NCBI RefSeq assembly: GCF_027596085.1
Contig: NC_072454.1
Location: 26,312,323-26,376,322, forward strand
DNA: 64,000 nt
Source: Anoplopoma fimbria
Lineage: Eukaryota > Chordata > Actinopteri > Perciformes > Anoplopomatidae
Direction of reading: 5' to 3'
Part shown: positions 40,656 to 53,582 of the stretch, piece by piece
Layout: the number at the start of each line of letters is the position of its first letter
Numbering within the stretch: position 1 is the stretch's first letter
The notes under the pieces: model-generated
Database searches by the model: none
Told to the model about the DNA's origin: nothing
Seen by the model: only the letters and a program-made list of their open reading frames with translations
Position numbers and translations under genes: made by a program

Positions 40656-40981
40656 AGGATAGGAGAAATTAAAAGAAATCAATCAAACTTTAGTTGATGA
40701 TTGGTTGTTCACATTAAAAGTGACAATCTAAATCTAAAAAAATAAATGGCAATAAGAGAAGTTAAAACTCCTGATCCTCTCTCACCTCGACACAGCTGGC
40801 CAATCCCGGGTCGGCGTGGTGTCCGACACCATGTGACCATCCAACAAGATGACCTAAAACACCGTACAGGACGGTTCTTTCCACTTTCAAACTCCAATGG
40901 CTATTGAACATGTCTTGATGTCAACCAAATAAAACCATGGCTATTGTGTTAGTATTTAATAGTTTAACAGCCTATGGCTAA

Positions 40982-41718
40982 TGCCGTGCTCACAACGAAA
41001 GCGAAGCGAATTTTTTGCGCGTTTAGTTTACATGTAAAGTCAATGCACAGACGCGAATATACGCGAGTAGATGCGAACTCGAGCCTGGCGGCGCGAATGA
41101 GGCGTAATCGCTTCATTCACCTCATTCGCTTCATTCGCTTCATTCAGGCGAGTTTAAATATTTCAACTCCGGCGAAAAATTTGCGTGACGCTGTGTTGCG
41201 AAAGCCAATCAGTGTTGAGATTCTCCTCCTGTCACTTTGTCATCGATCCGAGCTCCTTTCAGAAAACAAACATTTTAAAAGTGATTTCCTTGTCGTCTTG
41301 CAGAGAGAACTAACAAAACATGAATTCTGACTTTTTACAAACCACCATCATTGTGTTGTTATTTCGGCGTCCCTTTTTGTACATTTATTGCAATTAAATC
41401 ACAGTAAAATTGTTTATTTTCGGTACATACAGCTGTAGTAAACCAGCCGACGTGTGGCTTGCTGGATTCAGTGAATACGGATTAATGTTATGAACCAGAC
41501 AAGATGGCGCTTAGTTTCCCTGGATATCTGGGACTGCCACAACAAGTTGATGGCGGAAATAAATAGCTGAGTTGACAGAGTTTTCGTTGGAGATAAGCCC
41601 CTCCTCCTCTGCAGCGAGTCTAGCGCGAATGAAGCGAATAAACACAAATGGACCTGCAAGTAAACTGACGCGAAGACGCGTTGCGGATATTCGCTTCGCT
41701 TTTGGTGTGAACGCAGCA
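40982..41718. mobile_element. Harbinger-like MITE, 737 bp, flanked by TAA
   Basis: The left end TGCCGTGCTCACAACGAAAG and the right end on the minus strand TGCTGCGTTCACACCAAAAG form an inverted repeat of about 30 bp with 25 matches, both continuing into CGAAGCGAAT. TAA flanks both ends (40979-40981 and 41719-41721), which fits the 3-bp TWA duplication of PIF/Harbinger elements. An AT duplication of an ISL2EU-type element is an alternative reading. The interior has CTTCATTCGC-type tandem units and CpG-rich DNA, with no intact transposase. Confidence 0.75.
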
Positions 41719-44450
41719 TAAGACTCATGGGAGGTGTAGTTGTTGAATACTGTTGTTGAGCTTAGAATATGGACAGACAACTCCAAGTTCTACGTCTGTG
41801 TGTGTGTTCCTGTTTCTGCTTGTGACAGCCCTGAGAGAACAGGGGGAGGGGCCAGCCACCACACATTAGTGCTAATTGATCTGTTAGTGTTGTAACTCGG
41901 CAGTAAGTGTCTGCGATGGCTCCTGAACGCCCATTAAGGTGGTTGTGTGCTCGCATCTTCAGAGGAGATTCTCCAGCTGCTGCAGGTGTGGAAGTCTTTC
42001 AACTCCGAGCTGCCAGATGGTCCGGTGTTTTTACGGCTTGTGACTTTCTGTGTCCCACAACAGGCTGAATGTCTGAGTCTGAGAGAAGGAGGTTTTTAGG
42101 CCTGTGAGTAGCTTGTCAGGCAAAACTGACCAATCACATTAAAGCACCATTGTGTACTTTTCTTCTTTTTCTCTGTGGTGTATGTTTTAGTAGGTAAAGA
42201 CATGTCCGTGTAAAGAATACGTTGGGAACTTTTAAATTCTGTCATAGAACAATATTCAGGTGCCCCTATAGACCCAATCGTTCCTCCTGTTTCAATGTAC
42301 ACAAAAGTCCACAGAACAATATATTCATAATATTCTGTTAATCAACCTGTAGCTGTTGTTGGTTCAGCCTTGCCTTGGTCCCTTGTGCTGCAGTGAATTG
42401 TGGGATGTATTCATGTGCCGATGGCTATTGAGCAACACGTGACTACCAAGCTTTGATTATTTAGATAGAGATTTCTAGATAGAGACACTAGATTTTTTTA
42501 GATTATGACTTGTTCTGACAAATCAAACAGGAGCTACATCAGCAGCCTGTGCCCATGGTGTCACAGCGCTGAATCCAGCTGGTATTGCTTTAGTATAATA
42601 ATCAATATGACAAAGTGATTAACGTAATATTATCTGTGTTTGTAAACAAAGCCACTAGTGTCGCCAAGCCGTCAGCCGATGCCGACAACCTGCAGGAGGT
42701 CACATGTGAGTAGGGGGTTGTTCACTTCAAAGTTCATGAGGAGAAGAGTCCCAAAAGTCCCAAAAGAGGAGTAAAACAGTGCCAATATTGCAATTTTTTG
42801 CATTAGAAGCTGTTGAAAGTGAGCTGTAAAACAAAGACGAGCAAACGTTGAGTCGCTTCTACCCGACTGGAGCTCACGTTGGTTAATCACGGATAAATAC
42901 ATTTGTTTAAAGAAAGTGGATTATCAATGAATAAGGGAAAAAGAAGGACATAGCTCATGCAACAAAGAAGCTAGATGATGACTCTGGAAACATGGCTTAT
43001 GTGTAATTATCAACACTACTAGCAAGAAAATGTACCAACATGAACAGTAGAATGGCATTTCATTTACTGAGCATGTTTATGTTGCCTAAGGGAATGAACA
43101 ATGGAATGACCCAATAACCTTTTCACTATCACCTATCAATACATAAACGTTTCTGTTGTGCCAGGTTAGAATGCATTTATCTTAGATATAGCTGGAGTTG
43201 TAACTGGGTGGGTGCATTCGGGTGACCCTGAGTATTAGTCTGAACGTGACATGTTTCTGAGCGGCCTGTGAAAAATGAACTTTATAAGTTGCTTAAAGCA
43301 GAGCAGCAGAATTTGAGACACGTCAGGCTAGAAGGTGCCACAGAGTTGGTTGTCTCTCAAATGTTTATTGTGGCCATGAAACAGAGCAATAGGCCTAAAA
43401 CATATGTATAACATACGTGTCGCTTTAAGTGGATGGAGATGAATCACCAGACACATTGCTTATGGCTGAGTGGGCCTCACGTCAACAGTCCGGGCATGTC
43501 GTGTATGTATAATCGCCACATGGCCTATTAGGGTCGGACAAGGATGAGGTTTTAATAGAGCAAAGCCCGTGAGCCGGTTCAGGCAGACAACTGGAGCGCT
43601 CTGACGCTCACATTCCACTTCATACATCACACATCCAGCTCACTCTCTGCTGGAGGAGATTGTGTTTAGGCTGTCAGTGCTCAGCTCACTCTTATACTGC
43701 CGATCCTCGCTGCAGTCATCACTGCTGCTCCTCCAGAGAGTGCTCATATACTTGTTGACACATGATGGCTATTCAACATGTTTTTCTGCAGTTTTTAACA
43801 TACAATTTAAGACTAGAGACGGCAGAAGCAGTTAATTGGTATGTCATGGTCTGCTGTGTGTGCTGAAGTTTTGGAAAGAGCCGAATAGAGCTTGTTCTCA
43901 ACTGGCCTTTTGATGAAAACGTGTCCTATCATGGACACACCTGCTTGGTCCGTGGTTCTTGCTTTGTTGTTTAAAACAGGGAACAACATGGCGCCCTACT
44001 CATAAACGTTCTGACTTCCATCAGTCTGTCTAATTCAATTTCCGGAAATATTTGAGGCGAGAAACAGGCTAAGCCACTGATGAATCTTGTTTCATTCAGA
44101 ACTACATCGCCTGTTTGACAGCTTGGTCAAACTTCTGTGCTAATTTGCAAAGGAAATGATTAGAAAACGATTCCACGCCCTCTGCTGCCAGATCGCCTTT
44201 AAATTCTGGACCACTGAGTGCAGGCTCACCGAACAGATACTGACTCCTAAGATATTGTCCTCTCCAACTTTGACAATGGTAACCTCAGCCATGAACTCCC
44301 CAAACACAGATGATAAATGCCCAACCAGAAAGTGGAATTCTTTGGATCATTGTTTTACTAAACTCTGCAGTGCCTATAAACAATATCTGCTATAACAGTC
44401 ATTTTGTACTATGGGACAGTAAATATACAGTTTGCTGCTCTAAATGTCCG

Positions 44451-44540
44451 ACAGATTGTAAAGCTCTCTGAGGCAAATTTGAGATTTGTGATTTTGGGCA
44501 TTAAAAAATAAATTGAATAGAATTGAATTAAATTAAATAA
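44451..44540 (+). mobile_element. 3' tail of a CR1/L2-like LINE
   Basis: AGATTGTAAAGCTCTCTGAG, GCAAATTTGAGATTTGTGAT and a decayed (TTGAA)n tail match the ends of the copies at 7.7 and 13.1 kb. Only about 90 nt of the family remain. Confidence 0.7.
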
Positions 44541-47002
44541 GCTTTGTTAGATCTGTTCAGAGGAAGCAAACCTCACCGTCACATAAACAGAGCTTTGGGA
44601 TTGACCGTGTTTTCGTGTTCTTCAATGAGATCAGGCCATTGTTGTGTTTCAGGACAAAGGATACATAATGTTTACATTATACATTGATTTATGGGTGTGA
44701 ACACACAGCAAACGTTTATCAGCCACATCCTGTCATAAACAATGTTTGCATTTTTATTTAGAGAGAGCTAAATGACAAATCCCACCAACTATTATTTCTG
44801 AGCAAAACAAGTACAATGCCATATTTGTTTAAACAAGCCTTGTGAGTACAGGGATGTGATGGTGGTCTTGAATTCCGGCCAAAAGTCTGAGAAGTGACTT
44901 GATTACCAACATTGTTGTCAGGGAGAGGCTGAGTGGCAACGTTCCGTGGACGAGTGGAAAAGAGATGAGAGAAGGATTGTGAAGCACCGACCCCCTCCTC
45001 CCTCTCCTGTCAATCACATTTCCGCCTCAGCAGAGAAGCCCTGTCTCACAGGACTTAGTTGCTTTGTGCCACAGCGTCCTGATGCAGGACCTGGAGCTAT
45101 GGGGGATGGTGTATTGATCTATGAAGAGCCATGCTGAAGCCTTGAAATATGTGGGCTTCTGAGAGCCGATACCATAGCTGACAATCACAGTTTGGGTTTA
45201 ATGATTTATCTATTTTCTGCCAGCATTAAGTGTTTTTATTCATATTTTATAATAACACTGGACAGGTCGTAAACAGACTCCCATGTTAGGGTTTAAGGCC
45301 CCTCAAAACGTCACTTCTTACGGAAGAAGTAAGTTTACCTGGCTGGGATCCATGGGGGGGTCATGTCATGAGAACAGAATCTGACCCATCTACCCTGACC
45401 CCCGACTCCCTTCCACACAGCATAATTCAGGCTTCAGACCTGTTACTCACCCACCAAAAACATTCACAAAAAGGTACACAATTTATTTGATCAGCTGTTA
45501 CAGGGTTGCTGCTATGGTGTTCACCATGTGAGTCTGTGTGGACACAACAACTGTAGCAGGAACTACCACAGAGGAGGTCTGAGGACTCTACCAGGTGTTA
45601 ATATGTCTTGTTTGTATGTTGACTGTGATAGTGCTAAAACCTTGCAAAATGCAGTCACAAAACTTTACTGGTGGGTAGTTATGATCAGAATGTGGGTCAA
45701 CACTTTAGGCCCCTTGCCTAATGTGGCGTCCTGGCTGGTGTGATCCCATAACAAGCCCCAAGCTGTCTGTCTATCAACTTTTTTTGTGGTTATGTAATTT
45801 AATTTGATATTACATGAAATATGGGTCAACAGTAAGTATGTTGTCCTAAAGAATTCATCAACAATTCCAACTTCATTGAAAATCATCTTGTCAGGTGAAG
45901 CATTGAACTGCTTGGATAACAGTATGGCAGGCTACAAGTCTGTCTTCACTCAAAGTCACTGAACAAAAGTCACATTCAAATGTTATCAGAGTTGCCCCAA
46001 ACATTGCTTGATGGACATGTGGAGTTACAGACGGACAAACGGACTGGTCCATAGTATTTTCCCTCAAGCTTCATCAAGACAATTCTACAACTAACTTCTC
46101 ATCAGTAGAACTGGCTATACGCCATTTTATGAAAATAGCAGAGGAGCTTAGCTGTGCTTGTATCCATGAGATGTAAATAGCACACTGGTTAGGACAGGAG
46201 GGCAGCATGTGAAGACAGTGCTATGCAGCAACAATGTGACTTTTTTATTGCCCCAAAAAGCAAACCCTGACTGCTAGAGTGGTAGTGCAACTAGAGGGCA
46301 GCTGGATCTCTGGGCACCAAGAGGGGGGCATTGGAATACTACACAGGAAGAACCAGTGACACCAGAAAACTCTCTTCTAATTTAAGAAGGTGAGGCGTGT
46401 ACTCACGGTAAAGATCGCGACAGCCACAGTAACACATTAGTCTAGTAATGTTAGCACATTTACCACAAATATATCCCAAGGCAATACCTACGACAGCATG
46501 GTAGGGCCGTTGCTGGTAAAAATAAATTTTAAAAAGCCTGGGGTAGGTGGGGTAATGCACATGAACGCGGAATACACAGGCATGGTGTGTGGGGGGAATG
46601 CTGCATTTTTATTTGGGATAGATGACAGTGTGGAGATAGAGGTGATGGATAACATGCATCAGGGTTCCCTGCTGGTCTCAGATTGGGGACGTCACAATTC
46701 AATGGCCTGCACCTTAAACCCTAAAACCCCTAGACCACCAGGACACCTTTACTAGTGTGTAAAGGCGTGTGCCCGCGATAACTTTTGTTGGCGCGGCCTT
46801 ATAGAGTCAAAACTGATAAACTTCTTGTGCAATTAAAAAATATCAAATGCTATTGAATCAGAGCTCATTAATATTAAATTGAAGCTGAATCATTTTAGAT
46901 GCTTTATAAATAATGTCTTTGCTGAAGATGCGGTTGCAGCTAAAAAAGAAACCCCACCATGCCCTTGTAAACAAGAGACTTCCTCTAATCTGGGCAGCTG
47001 AC

Positions 47003-47024
47003 GGGGGTGGGGTGGGGGTGGGGG
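47003..47024 (+). other. Strong G-quadruplex motif
   Basis: Four G-runs of 5, 4, 5 and 5 separated by single T residues. This is a textbook pattern for a stable parallel G-quadruplex on the + strand, within col13a1 intron 2 and therefore in the pre-mRNA as well. Confidence 0.85.
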
Positions 47025-48398
47025 TGCAGAACCAGTTATTTAAGGAGTCCCACAAGTTCACCTTGACATCTGTGCTGACAGGAAGAGAGCACGGCAGATC
47101 CCCTTTCTTCGTCCGTGATAAGTTCACTTTGCAGCTGCCATCGTGTGGCCATACTTGGAGGAATGTGGCAGCCAGAGGCAGGGAGAGGGAAGAGAAGACA
47201 GGATACTGAGAGTAATACACACAAAAGAGGAAGAAGAGGAACTAGTCATAGAGGATAGAAACAGAACAGATAAAGAGGAATTAAGTGGAGTGTGACTTTT
47301 GTCGCCCTCTCTCTGTGATAGGCACCTGGCATTCTAGCATACAATTGCCTGTATTTAGAAAAACTACAGCAAACGCATAAATGACCTTAACAAAAATATG
47401 TATTGGTTATCAAACACTGTATGAATGGAATATAATCTTGATTAATAATTAGCTTTGGATTTGATGATCATTTATGCTAGCATAGGGCTATGTTTCAACA
47501 AACCGGTGCTAAATTCCACAGCACTTCACAAAACCAAACATGATCAACTCAAATTAATTTTAGGTAAATATTACAAACAGTTATAGTTACTAGTTTACTG
47601 TTACAATACAATACAGCAGTCCTGCAACAAATACTATCTCTGTCAAGGGGACAACATTCAGCTGTTGCATTAATACAGTAATGGAAACACCACTCTACAT
47701 GAATCGCTCCACAGAAGCTAGTCAGACTTCACAGTGTCACCAGTAAGTGAACATTGTGTACAATTGATATTGTTTTGGATTGTATGATCTTATACGGGTG
47801 TACCTATAAACTTTTAAAAAGCTGTTTCTCTATATCCCAGCATGAGGATGCTTTAGAACAGGAACCGACCAATGATGTCATCATTAAGGCTACTTGTTTA
47901 CACTCTGTCAGAAAGTGGTAAAGTGTGGTTTAACTTCTGACCTACAGCCGAGAATGTTAGTGATAGTTTTACTAGCTCTTATGCCCGACTGCCTTTGCCT
48001 GTCTATATGCACAACGGGCGGATTATAGACGAGCACTATGTTAGAGAGCAAGTCCTGGACATCAAAATGTCTCGGAAAGCCGAATGCCCTAAAAGAAGCT
48101 GCCTCGTCCCTGGTCGTAATTATTTAATAACTCGTATCATAACTGACAGTCTCCATGCTATTTCTCTCCCTAGGGTGAAATAGGTGAAACCCCACTGATA
48201 CCTAAAAGTGAATCACTGCCTGAATATGATTGGATGTTTCAAGACCGCTGTAAGCCAAACTGCTGATGAATTAGCTGGTGATTTTGAAGCGTGAATGAAG
48301 TGTGACATCGGTGCTCTGCCACCTTTTTCCAAAAGGGCCTCCAGAGTGCTTAAAACTTCAAACGCCAGCTCGGCGTTCCAGTGTGTACAGGGTTAACA

Positions 48399-48456
48399 GA
48401 GCTTTTCCAAAACAATGATATAAGTGGAGGCTTATGTCATTGTTTGGGAAAAGCTC
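48399..48456. repeat. Hairpin with 26-bp arms, microRNA-precursor-like shape
   Basis: The left arm GAGCTTTTCCAAAACAATGA plus TATAAG pairs with the right arm CTTATGTCATTGTTTGGGAA plus AAGCTC. 24 of 26 positions are complementary and the loop is 6 nt. The size of about 58 nt and the two internal mismatches resemble a pre-miRNA, but I do not recognise a known miRNA. It could equally be a tiny fold-back transposon. Confidence 0.7.
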
Positions 48457-48589
48457 AGTGAGGGTGGGGGGCTGTTTGCCACAGTGGCAGTTAAGTTCAG
48501 ACAACCTTTAGTCACCTCTAACTTTCTCCATGCTCCTTCATTTTAAATGCCAAGAAAGCCGCAGACACAGCAGAGCCTAGCCAAATTCC

Positions 48590-48652
48590 TTGTATGTGTA
48601 ACATACTTGGCAATAAACAGCTTCTGATTCCGATTCTGATTGTGATTGTTAT
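48590..48652 (+). mobile_element. Retroelement 3' tail with ATTCTG repeats
   Basis: CTTGTATGTGTAACATACTT, GGCAATAAACAGCTTCTGAT and then imperfect TTCTGATT units. A reversed relative lies at 29548-29600. Short tandem tails of this kind end some teleost non-LTR elements. Confidence 0.5.
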
Positions 48653-49536
48653 GAGCGTAAAGAGATTTTAGAGAACAGAAATAGATTTACAATACAATGA
48701 AATAACAGTGTGTTAACATGTAGTGTTCTATGGGCCATGATTAAATCAATGTTTCACACTTGTTCAGTTCACACCAACGAAACAGAAAAATATGTGAATG
48801 AGAAAAACAACAACTTACTGTCCTTTCATTTTAAACATCAGTAGAGCAGATATCTTTGTTGTTCTCTTTGAAATTTGCTAGGAGTGACTTTGCTCATACA
48901 GTAACTTTGCCTGGTGTGCTGATTTGTTTGTCATGCACTTAACACACCAGTCATAAGTTAGGTTGAATGAAAACTCAACTCCAGGTGATTATTTATCGCT
49001 GTTTGGGATAGATAAATAAAGGGAGTCAGCTTCAAAAGTGACACATTTTCTTATTCAATAATTGCTGTGTGGTAGATCTCATTTATGCAGAGGTGAAGAG
49101 TGCTTCATTTGGATTTTGAAAAGTAACTGATATATATTCAAATACATTTTAAAGACATTTTTAAGTGTTGAATTTCAGAACAAAATTTGGTGTGATGTTT
49201 TGTTACCTTGTTTATTTTTAAAGGGATATTCATTTGGTCATACTGTTTAGTAACTTCTTAAAAAACAACATGAAGGTTGTGAATGATGATCCTGCATGAA
49301 AAAATCCTGACATGATATTTTGCCCATATTGATGCCCTGAGCAAAGGGGCACTAACAGTCTGCCCTTAAGAGTACCTTAACAGTTGCTGTGTAAATCATC
49401 GGAGGAGGAAGTTAGTCTGAAGAGGTGATTGCAGTACAGTAGGTGAGTGAAGAAAGCACCATCTGGTTTCCTCATAAAAAATATTGTAGTGAGCTTTTAG
49501 CCATCTGATCTCCTCTCTTTCCCACTGTTCCAGTTT

Positions 49537-49565
49537 GAACACACGCACACACACACGCACGCACG

Positions 49566-49618
<53 letters not shown>

Positions 49619-49642
49619 CACACACACACACACACACACACA
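49537..49642. repeat. (CA)n microsatellite with CG interruptions
   Basis: CA units with several GCAC interruptions at the left and one ACAACAC break near 49618. Confidence 0.97.
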
Positions 49643-52130
49643 GGCAGACAGCAGACCGCTCACATCCTAAACTTGTTAGCATCTTGTTTGGAAAGTGTTC
49701 ACAGCCAACTCTCAGAGAAACGTCTTTACAGGCCGTTCAGCCTCCTGCGTCTTGTCAGAACTGAATTTGAGAAATGATCATTTGGATGGAGTGTGTGTTT
49801 GTGCGTGAAGGGTGTTTATTGAGCATGTCCACATTTAGAGATACATTTATGGTGTGAACATCGGTGAACATGAGGAGAGTATAAAACTGATCTTTAATAT
49901 CAAATCAAAGGGGCAAAAATGTCCTTTGAAATAAAAACATTTCTTTGCCTTTTGCATGATGCACCCCAGAAGTGAATCTTCCCCTCCAAGATCATCTGCA
50001 CCAAAGCACTTGTGAATGAGACATTTGTCCAAAGGCTCCCCTGTATCTGGTTTCACGTTGGCCCGTTCAGTGCGTGTTTGTGAGAATAGGTTTCAGGAAA
50101 TGCGTAGTCATTCAGCAAGAGCTGACCGCAAACAAGCAGCCATTTCTGCTGTTCCAAATAAAAGCATGGTAGTGAATACAGCAAGGTGAAATTAGAGCTA
50201 ACTGAAACTGACCTCTCCGGAGTGCACCCCAATCCCCAAAGTACAATTACTCTTCAGCTGCCTCTCATGGAAAAGAGGGGTTCCAAATGGAGTCCGGCTG
50301 TATTGGCACATTGTTCAGCCCCACAGGGTTTAAACCTCTTCTGACGTGACTTTTCTGTGTTTGTTGTGTTTAAACACATGGAACACAGCAGATGGGGAAT
50401 GCAAATTGGATTATAGGAACGTTCAGGTTGAGTATTTGTTACTAGCTTATGTGTACACAAGCGTATCCTCTTATTTATTCTGATTCTATAAGTTATAATG
50501 GCTGACTGAATTGCCTTTATGTTTTCTTCGTCTGAGTTATGTATTTTAATTATCTGAGATAGGATGCACAGATCTGATCCTCCGGATCTCTATCAGAGCT
50601 TCTGCTGGCCTTATTAAGAGGACTGAGTTGGTAGCCGCCAACTTAAATTTGTACCCACAGCGATGCCTGGCTTCATGTTACATGGAGTAAAATGGATCCA
50701 AAGAGTTTGATGCATTCTTGTTTGCACATGTTGAATTTGGGGATGAAAGAGCACTGGTATCAGTAGCACTGGTATTGGACCAATACTCTGTGTTGGCAGA
50801 TACCTACAGTTGGACCGGTGCATACTTAATTAGTGACAATATCGTTTTTTTTGCTGTATAGTTTGCCAGAAGCATTTACATGAAAGGAGAACCCCAAATT
50901 TACACTTGGAAGTCTGTTTCCAGGTGGTTGGTAGTTCTACTGCCCAGTGAAAAGAGTACTATAGAGCCTTTAGTGTCTCCAGAAAGAGCTGTGTTATGTC
51001 ATGTCAGTCAGCATCATTCTAGTTTGTAAAAATAAAATAAAAACTATTTAGGTGTGGAGTTGGAAGAAGTGACCTTACCAGTCCTCTGCAGCCCACTGCT
51101 CATCTCTGCTGCAGGCTAGAGGCTGGCATAACACACCTGAATCTCTGACAGTACTTAGTGGTTGAGTTGCATTGTGGGCATTGTAGGTGCTGGCTATTGA
51201 AGGTGGAAAACAACCTTTCTCCAGTCCTGTTGCATTGATTTTGATCATTTTCCTTTTAAGATGTTCATTGCGGGTGGACTTGGTGACCTTGTCCTGGACT
51301 GTTGATATTTTTGTTCCAAAGCGGTTCTAGCTCGGGCACTAGAAGATAATGCCCCCAATCATATGCTCACAATCATAAGACACAAGACCAGACATATTTG
51401 AATCTCTGAAAAATATCTGAAATGTGAGCGTGGTTAAGAGGACTGTATACAACTTGGGAAGAATTCCAACATGTGGACCGGTCGAACTTTTACTGCTGTC
51501 AACAGTCGTTTCTTGGCGCATGTGTGGGGGATTCTGCTGAAAGCTTCCTCATAATCATGCAGGCAAGGAACTGAGAGTAAAAAAACTGAAGTATGTGAAC
51601 AAAGAAACATTTTTGTTTGCATTGGACGAAGACACACATTTACCTCAGCTTCATTTTCAAAGTCAAATGTTATTCTCATGGACAGCTGAGTTGTTTTCCA
51701 GATGGTCCTTGAATTCCCAACTAAACAGCTTACAGGTTTCAGTACTAGCTCTACTGCTGGTTGATGTGATGCTCAGCCAGTATGATTGTTCACATTGTGG
51801 TATTACTGCAAGTCCATTTTTACTGGCTATTGGCAAAAAATCTGCAACCGAGAGCAGAAAGTTAACAGCTTCGTTGGACAAGTTGACCCCCTCAAAACAA
51901 AATGTGTTTGTTGAATTCACACTTCATCGACACTTGCTTTTTAAAGTGTTAATTAGTCCCTGTGTGAATATCACACTCCTAACTTCACACTATCACAAAT
52001 GTAGCGAGAGCCTGTACAAGCCCTTGAAGCCACAAAAAACCCTCTCACACATGCTCTACAGCCCTGAACTCATCTAGACATTACCTTGAGGAGCTGTATG
52101 TGAGAAAGCAAATGTCCAAATCAGTCCAAC

Positions 52131-52185
52131 CGGACATTACACAGACTTTAACCTGCTCCCTACTACAAAGTCGGTGTAATGTCTG
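52131..52185. repeat. Imperfect 19-bp inverted repeat
   Basis: CGGACATTACACAGACTTT (52131-52149) pairs with AAAGTCGGTGTAATGTCTG (52167-52185) at 17 of 19 positions across a 17-nt loop. It lies just upstream of the SANT-domain fragment and could be part of the same transposon. Confidence 0.75.
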
Positions 52186-52196
52186 ATTGACCACAT

Positions 52197-52514
52197 GTGA
52201 GAATAGAACTGCTCCTTGTTGATGGGCCTGTTGATGATCATGTTGCTGGTACCAAACCGGAAGAAAACAAACAACCATGGGTGAAGAAGAAGGGTAAATT
52301 ACAAGAAGACGCCAATAAAATGTCTAACTGGAGAGAAGACGAGATGTGGGAACTTATGTCAACGAGGGCAGACAGTGAAATATTCAGAAATATTCAAGGA
52401 ACTTTGAGAGACTTGGCTGTAAACGACCAAATAACGAACCGGCTACATGAATTTTGTCACGTTCGTCACACCGTTCCTAGGCGCCACCCCTTCGCCAAAC
52501 CTTTTTTCCAGTAG
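52197..52514 (+). pseudogene. Myb/SANT-like DNA-binding domain fragment, transposon-derived
   Basis: A 105-codon open frame. From residue 42 (position 52320) it reads MSNWREDEMWELMSTRADSE, followed by IFRNIQGTLRDLAVNDQITN and RLHEFCHV. The spaced Trp residues and the helix pattern of W-x(6)-W, RADSEI, LRDLAVNDQI and L-EF resemble the SANT/trihelix domain found in the second protein of Harbinger elements and in many host proteins derived from them. The domain breaks off before its third helix (after HVRHT), and the sequence beyond is unrelated. I therefore read it as a remnant. No splice sites were identified that would make it a host exon. Confidence 0.55.
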
Positions 52515-53495
52515 TTGAGCATGAGTCTGACTATCTCCTATTGTGTGCTTCATGTGTGAAAGGGAAACAATGCATGGACCCAATTCTCAGGAATAACACG
52601 AGAAAACTTAACTAATTTAACTGAACAAATTCTGCATCACAACATTCACCAAAGGCCACTGCCATTATATAGGTACGTTTTTGAATATTAAATATTTTAA
52701 AATCATAAGAGAACTTTTCACAAGCTACTTGCTCCGCATACTGGAGGTCCAGATTCAGTAGTATTATTATTAGGTTGTTCAGATATTCATACCAGTTTAT
52801 CTGGGAGATTCAGACTCCTGAGATGTGAAGACGTTAACGGATCAGGACAGTCCAGCCTGAGTCATACTGAATCAGTATCCCAATATGAAATCACATATAC
52901 TGCGATAGAGAATGTTAATATTCAGGTTGTTTTCAGATGTTTGGAAGGCTAATTTATCGCATTAAAAGACCTGATGCAAACACACATCACCAATTTGCTT
53001 AACACACAGTGAGCAGTGACCAATGCCTAGCTCCTTCTTTGGCATACACCCACTGACACAAACACTGAGCTACTGTGTCACCACATCAGCTCTGATATAA
53101 TGGGAGTTATTAAGATACATTTATCTAATAATAGCTGTTTACAGGAAACACTGAGCCAGAAATGACACACGCTCCCTGACACACACACACACACACAGTT
53201 TGGCATACCGTCTGTGAGGCCTGTGTTGCTTTGCTCCAGACATCCTGTGGGTATCGGAGTGATTTAGCAAACCCACAGGGAGCGTGCTCTTATGTTAACT
53301 GACCTGGGCAGCTTGCCAACAACAGCACGTTTCAGAGGCATTTTCAGGAATGCAGTTGAGAATCTGTGTTTTTTTTTTCTTCAGCTGGCTGCAGGAGGGC
53401 AGAGGGAATGGTAGTTAAAATTGCAGTAGCTCATTTGCAAAAAGGTCATGTATTGCCTTCTAAGTTCAGTTGTAATTAGGGGCACTTGAAAGACT

Positions 53496-53497
<2 letters not shown>

Positions 53498-53580
<83 letters not shown>
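53498..53580. repeat. (CA)n microsatellite
   Basis: About 41 uninterrupted CA units. Confidence 0.97.

Positions 53581-53582
<2 letters not shown>

Noticed and set aside
45073..45110. Gly-rich reading (DAGPGAMGDG) resembling collagen
   Set aside because: Only three loose triplets, wrong phase after an acceptor, no convincing donor.
49396..49777. Open frames through CA/TG tracts here and at 15.2, 35.2, 40.4, 53.5 and 59.5-59.8 kb
   Set aside because: Cys-Val or Thr-His repeats encoded by microsatellites, not genes.
51595..52077. 160-codon open frame on the + strand
   Set aside because: No recognisable domain, an opposite-strand frame is open over the same place, and no splice context stands out.
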